From Puniceicoccaceae bacterium 5H (GTDB taxonomy: Bacteria > Verrucomicrobiota > Verrucomicrobiia > Opitutales > Oceanipulchritudinaceae), in NCBI GenBank assembly GCA_009772895.1, contig WOUP01000003.1:186001-250000 (forward strand): a stretch of 64,000 bases of DNA, read 5' to 3'. The first letter of the stretch is position 1; each line of letters starts with the position of its first letter. Below, piece after piece: positions 60,931-64,000 of the stretch. The notes beneath the pieces are model-generated. The model did no database searches, had not been told where the DNA came from, and saw nothing but the letters and a program-made list of their open reading frames with translations. A program made the position numbers and the translations under genes.

Positions 60931-62415
60931 ATGGCAGACTTTGTCACTTGGCTAAATGGGATCATCTGGAGCCCGCCCCTCGTCATCCTGGCCCTCGCGG
61001 CCGGCATTTATTTCTCGATCATGACGCGTTTCCTGCAGCTGCGTCACCTTCGGGGCATGTGGGACCACCTGTTTACCCATGACCGCTCCTCCCAGGGGCT
61101 CAGTTCCTTTCAGGCCTTCGCGCTCGCGGTTTCCGGCCGGGTGGGCACAGGCAACATCGCAGGGGTGGCGACGGCCATCGCGCTCGGCGGCCCCGGTGCG
61201 CTCTTCTGGATGTGGGTCATCGCCTTCGTCGGCGCGGGTTCGGCTTACGTCGAGGCCACGCTGGCCCAGATCTACAAGCGCGAGATCGACGGCGAATTCC
61301 GGGGCGGCCCCTCCTATTACATCGAGCACGGCCTCGGGGTGAAGTGGTTCGCGATCCTCTTTTCCGTGGCGATGCTGTTGGCGACCGGCCTCTTTCTGCC
61401 CGGGGTGCAGGCCAACAGCATTGTGGCCGCGACCGAGACCGCTTTCAGCATCCCGCCGCTCTGGATGGGCGGCGTGCTGGCGGTGTTGATGGCGCTGATC
61501 ATTTTTGGTGGCGTGCACCGCATTGGCCGCACAGCCCAGTTTATCGTGCCCGTCATGGCGGTAGGCTACGTGTTGGTTGCGCTGGTGGTGATCGCATTTC
61601 ACATCACCGAGATCCCCGCGATTTTCAGCCTGATCTTTCGTAGCGCGTTTGCGGCCGACGCCACTTTCGGCGGCCTGATCGGCATGGCCGTCTCCTGGGG
61701 CGTCAAACGCGGCATCTACTCCAACGAAGCGGGGCAGGGGACCGCGCCTATGGCTGCGGCGACCGCCGTGGTCGACCACCCGGCCAAGCAGGGCCTCGTG
61801 CAGGCCTTCTCGGTTTACTTCGACACCTGGCTGGTCTGTTCCGCCACGGGGTTCATGATCCTGATGAGCGGCCTCTACAACGTCGAGATCCCCGGGGGTG
61901 GCGGCTACCTCGTCGAAAACCTGCCCGGCGTCGAAATCGGCCCCGGCTATACCCAATCGGCGGTGGACAGTGTGATGCCGGGCTTCGGCAGCGCCTTCGT
62001 CGCCATCGCGCTCTTCTTCTTCGCCTTCACCACGATGATGGCCTACTACTACTACGCCGAGACCAACATCGCCTACCTGATCAAGAACCCCGCGGTGCGC
62101 AAGGTCGCGATCCTGGCGACGCGTTTCGTTTTCCTCGGCATCATCGTCTACAGCTCCACCCGTACCGCCGCGACGGCCTGGGCGATGGGCGATGTCGGCG
62201 TCGGCCTCACGGCGTGGCTCAACTTCATCGCCATCCTGCTCTTGCGCAAGCCGGCCCTCGAGTGTCTGAAGGATTACGAGCGCCAGCGGGCCGCAGGCCA
62301 GGAACCCGTCTACAGCCCAACAGCGCTCGGCCACCACAACGCCACCTACTGGGTCGAACTGGAAGCCAGCGAAGCCGACGACACCGCGGTCGAAGAAGCG
62401 TCGGCGGCGGGCTGA
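60931..62415 (+). CDS. Alanine/glycine:cation symporter (AGCS family)
   Basis: A 494-residue AGCS-family transporter with about ten or more membrane helices. The N-terminal part has WSPPLVILALAAGIYFSIMT and FALAVSGRVGTGNIAGVATA, and the central signature is GVKRGIYSNEAGQGTAPMAA. It carries alanine or glycine with sodium or protons. It is divergent from ggt across 148 bases and lies close to a dipeptidase and alanine dehydrogenase, which fits uptake of amino acids freed from peptides. Its 3' end overlaps the end of the convergent GH2 gene by 70 bases. Confidence 0.92.
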   Translation: MADFVTWLNGIIWSPPLVILALAAGIYFSIMTRFLQLRHLRGMWDHLFTHDRSSQGLSSFQAFALAVSGRVGTGNIAGVATAIALGGPGALFWMWVIAFVGAGSAYVEATLAQIYKREIDGEFRGGPSYYIEHGLGVKWFAILFSVAMLLATGLFLPGVQANSIVAATETAFSIPPLWMGGVLAVLMALIIFGGVHRIGRTAQFIVPVMAVGYVLVALVVIAFHITEIPAIFSLIFRSAFAADATFGGLIGMAVSWGVKRGIYSNEAGQGTAPMAAATAVVDHPAKQGLVQAFSVYFDTWLVCSATGFMILMSGLYNVEIPGGGGYLVENLPGVEIGPGYTQSAVDSVMPGFGSAFVAIALFFFAFTTMMAYYYYAETNIAYLIKNPAVRKVAILATRFVFLGIIVYSSTRTAATAWAMGDVGVGLTAWLNFIAILLLRKPALECLKDYERQRAAGQEPVYSPTALGHHNATYWVELEASEADDTAVEEASAAG

Positions 62416-64000
62416 TCCGCCGCCATCGTCCGGCTTTCGGCGTTGTAGGCCTGCACGGCCAGGGCGGGCTTTGCGGGCAGGTCGGCGGGGGCAACTCTGG
62501 CCGTGACGGTCACCGTCTCGCCGGGCAGCAGGTGCAGGTAGTTGTCGCTCCAGTAGGTGGGCAGCACCTCCAGCTGCGTGGCGGCGTCGATCAGCTTCAG
62601 GCGGGTGAGCAGGGCGACGTTCTGGCCCTGGTTGCGCACCGTCACCGCAAAGGTGCCGTCGCCGGTCGGCTGCCAGGAGAGATCGAGTTCGGCCGGAGGC
62701 AGCTGGTTCAGCACCGTGTAATCGCTGTCGGGGTGGACCCAGTAGACGTTGCGGGACAAGATCTGCCCATCGCTGTCCACCAGCTTCAACGCGACAAAGC
62801 GGAAGCCTTCGCCCAGCGCGAGCGGTTCGGTCTGCAGCTTGCTCTCCGGTGCGACGGATACGGTGCGTTTGAGGGAGCCGGCGCTGCTGGCGTCCGCCTT
62901 CAAGACCTCCGCCTCGAGGTGCACGTCTTGCAGGGCCGCATCGGTGCGATTGAGCACGGTGAGGGTCAAGTCGTCGCGGTTCAGCTGGATGTGCACCGGC
63001 TCTGCGGCCTTGCGCACCGCATAAAGGCCCGCATTGGGCTGCAGATACCAGTCGGTGAGCTGCCAGACGAGGCTCGGCCAACTGGAGTTGTATTTCCAGA
63101 GCGAAAAGCCCGTCACGCCGTCCCATAACTGCTTGTTCAAGGCCTCGATGGCCGCCCGGTAGACGTCGTAGTTCACCAGTTGGGCCTTTTGGGCGTATGC
63201 GCGCACGCCCTCCACGCCGGTGGCTTCGAGCTGGCCGTAGCTGCGGCGCAGGATGTCGTCGTAGTGGGAGAACTTGCGCGTGTCTTCGGTCCGGTCGACC
63301 GCGTCGTGCAGCGCCCAGGCGGTGTCGAGCGGATAGCGACCCTCGGCCCATTCCGTGGGCGGCAGTTGCAGGAATTTCACCATGCTCTCAAACTCCGGCA
63401 CGCCGCTGGGCCCGACCTCGCTGTTGAAGCCGGTCAGCTTTTTGTGGCCGAAGTAGGCCTGCGGATCCAGATTGTCGTAAGGTCCCCCGCCGGTCAGTCC
63501 GTCGTTGTTGGAAGCCGGCAGGTAAAAGCGACCGCCGTGCGGGTCGAACTGCGGCAGGATGGTCTGGGTCAATAGCTCCTCCCGCGGATTGACGCCCTCG
63601 TTGCCGCCACACCAGATAAAGAGCGAGGGGTGGTTGCGGTATTTCTTCACGATGTCGATCGAGGCCGCGCGGAAGAGGTCCTCCGGCGGGCGTAGATCGG
63701 GATCGTTCCTGAAGGTGCCCCAGTAGTCGTTGAGGAAGTCCTGCTGGATCAGCATGCCGTGGCGATCCGCTGCATCGTAAAAGGCCTGGGGCGGGGCGCC
63801 GGTGGGGCCCCAGACGCGCAGGAAGTTGAGCCCGGCCTGTTTGGCCAACAGGATCTCCTGCTCGTAGCGCTCGGCGTTCCAGGTCAGCATCATGTCGATC
63901 ACCCAGTTGCCGCCGCGCGCGTAGATCTCGCGCCCGTTGACCTTGAAGAGGCGGCTGGTCTCGCCCATTTCCGTCTCGATCTTGCGGATGCCGAAGTGCG
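62346..64000 (-). CDS. GH2-family glycoside hydrolase, C-terminal part
   Basis: At least 550 residues of a GH2 enzyme; the frame continues through the right edge, where FGIRKIETEMGE comes before the visible domain, so the start lies outside. The (beta/alpha)8 catalytic domain has NGREIYARGGNWVIDM at its beginning, the acid/base Glu in FIWCGGNEGVNP and the nucleophile Glu in FNSEVGPSG. The C-terminal sandwich domains follow, and the protein ends in a Ser/Ala-rich tail. The GGNEG and SEVG forms and the NW segment match the beta-mannosidase/exo-glucosaminidase branch more than beta-galactosidase. Mannoside, glucosaminide or glucuronide specificity is open. Its tail overlaps the convergent symporter gene by 70 bases. 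Confidence 0.85.
   Translation of the reverse strand, partial: HFGIRKIETEMGETSRLFKVNGREIYARGGNWVIDMMLTWNAERYEQEILLAKQAGLNFLRVWGPTGAPPQAFYDAADRHGMLIQQDFLNDYWGTFRNDPDLRPPEDLFRAASIDIVKKYRNHPSLFIWCGGNEGVNPREELLTQTILPQFDPHGGRFYLPASNNDGLTGGGPYDNLDPQAYFGHKKLTGFNSEVGPSGVPEFESMVKFLQLPPTEWAEGRYPLDTAWALHDAVDRTEDTRKFSHYDDILRRSYGQLEATGVEGVRAYAQKAQLVNYDVYRAAIEALNKQLWDGVTGFSLWKYNSSWPSLVWQLTDWYLQPNAGLYAVRKAAEPVHIQLNRDDLTLTVLNRTDAALQDVHLEAEVLKADASSAGSLKRTVSVAPESKLQTEPLALGEGFRFVALKLVDSDGQILSRNVYWVHPDSDYTVLNQLPPAELDLSWQPTGDGTFAVTVRNQGQNVALLTRLKLIDAATQLEVLPTYWSDNYLHLLPGETVTVTARVAPADLPAKPALAVQAYNAESRTMAADQPAADASSTAVSSASLASSSTQ

Noticed and set aside
1-64000. tRNA, rRNA, CRISPR, insertion sequence or prophage genes
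   Set aside because: I looked in the intergenic gaps for cloverleaf sequences, regular spaced repeats, transposase motifs and terminal inverted repeats and saw none. All gaps are under 300 bases.

Overview
The window looks like a chromosome segment of a member of the Verrucomicrobiota, probably class Opitutia/Opitutae. The reasons are high GC content, two secreted proteins with PEP-CTERM tails ending in arginine-rich stretches, a large TonB-dependent receptor whose N-terminus reads VIELSPF, several secreted carbohydrate-active proteins with Trp/Tyr-rich C-termini, and ordinary bacterial housekeeping genes. This placement is inference from protein style; there is no rRNA or tRNA gene in the window to confirm it. 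I saw no insertion sequence, prophage or CRISPR array.

Layout. 0-18.4 kb is mostly core metabolism: the end of a phytoene-dehydrogenase-like oxidoreductase, a chemoreceptor, a fabZ-fabI-oleA-oleB-like lipid operon, ribosomal proteins L21 and L27, a peroxiredoxin, an MnmM/YtqB-type methyltransferase, chorismate synthase, a DJ-1/PfpI protein divergent from a GlxA-type regulator, hemC-hemD-trpF-CPBP, a DUF481 outer-membrane protein and a secreted 5'-nucleotidase. 18.6-25.3 kb is a uronate-utilisation locus: a regulator, a cytoplasmic GH88-like hydrolase, a TIM-barrel protein, a Gfo/Idh/MocA dehydrogenase and an SDR on one strand, and divergently a KDG-type kinase with KDPG aldolase. 25.5-29.8 kb is a xylose cassette (xylB, xylA, xylR). 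30-53 kb is a large polysaccharide-utilisation region: a 1319-residue multidomain PL6-type lyase, an SDR, gluconokinase, mannose-6-phosphate isomerase, an SSS-family symporter, a LacI regulator, a TonB-dependent receptor, a secreted beta-sandwich protein, a 2-hydroxyacid dehydrogenase, a DUF2264 protein, a PL15/heparinase-type lyase and a secreted GH88. 53-62 kb holds alanine dehydrogenase, a FAH-family enzyme, ergothioneine genes egtD-egtB, a membrane dipeptidase, gamma-glutamyltransferase and an alanine/glycine:cation symporter. The right edge cuts a GH2 glycosidase.

How it fits together. The second polysaccharide region is best read as alginate (or another polyuronate) degradation. The secreted PL6-type and PL15-type lyases and the secreted GH88 cut the polymer; the TonB receptor and SSS symporter import products; SDR reductases could convert the unsaturated monouronate to 2-keto-3-deoxygluconate; and the KDG kinase plus KDPG aldolase of the first locus would complete the route to pyruvate and glyceraldehyde 3-phosphate.

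The most interesting signals are: (1) a 14-base sequence, YYAATAARWATYAG, before four separate transcription units of the polysaccharide region, oriented toward the gene each time, with a LacI gene in the middle; (2) a Trp/Tyr-rich C-terminal tail on three unrelated secreted proteins of the same region, none of which has PEP-CTERM; (3) a terminator-like hairpin with a U-tract ending three bases before the egtB start codon; and (4) an oleA-oleB pair joined to fabZ and fabI without oleC or oleD.
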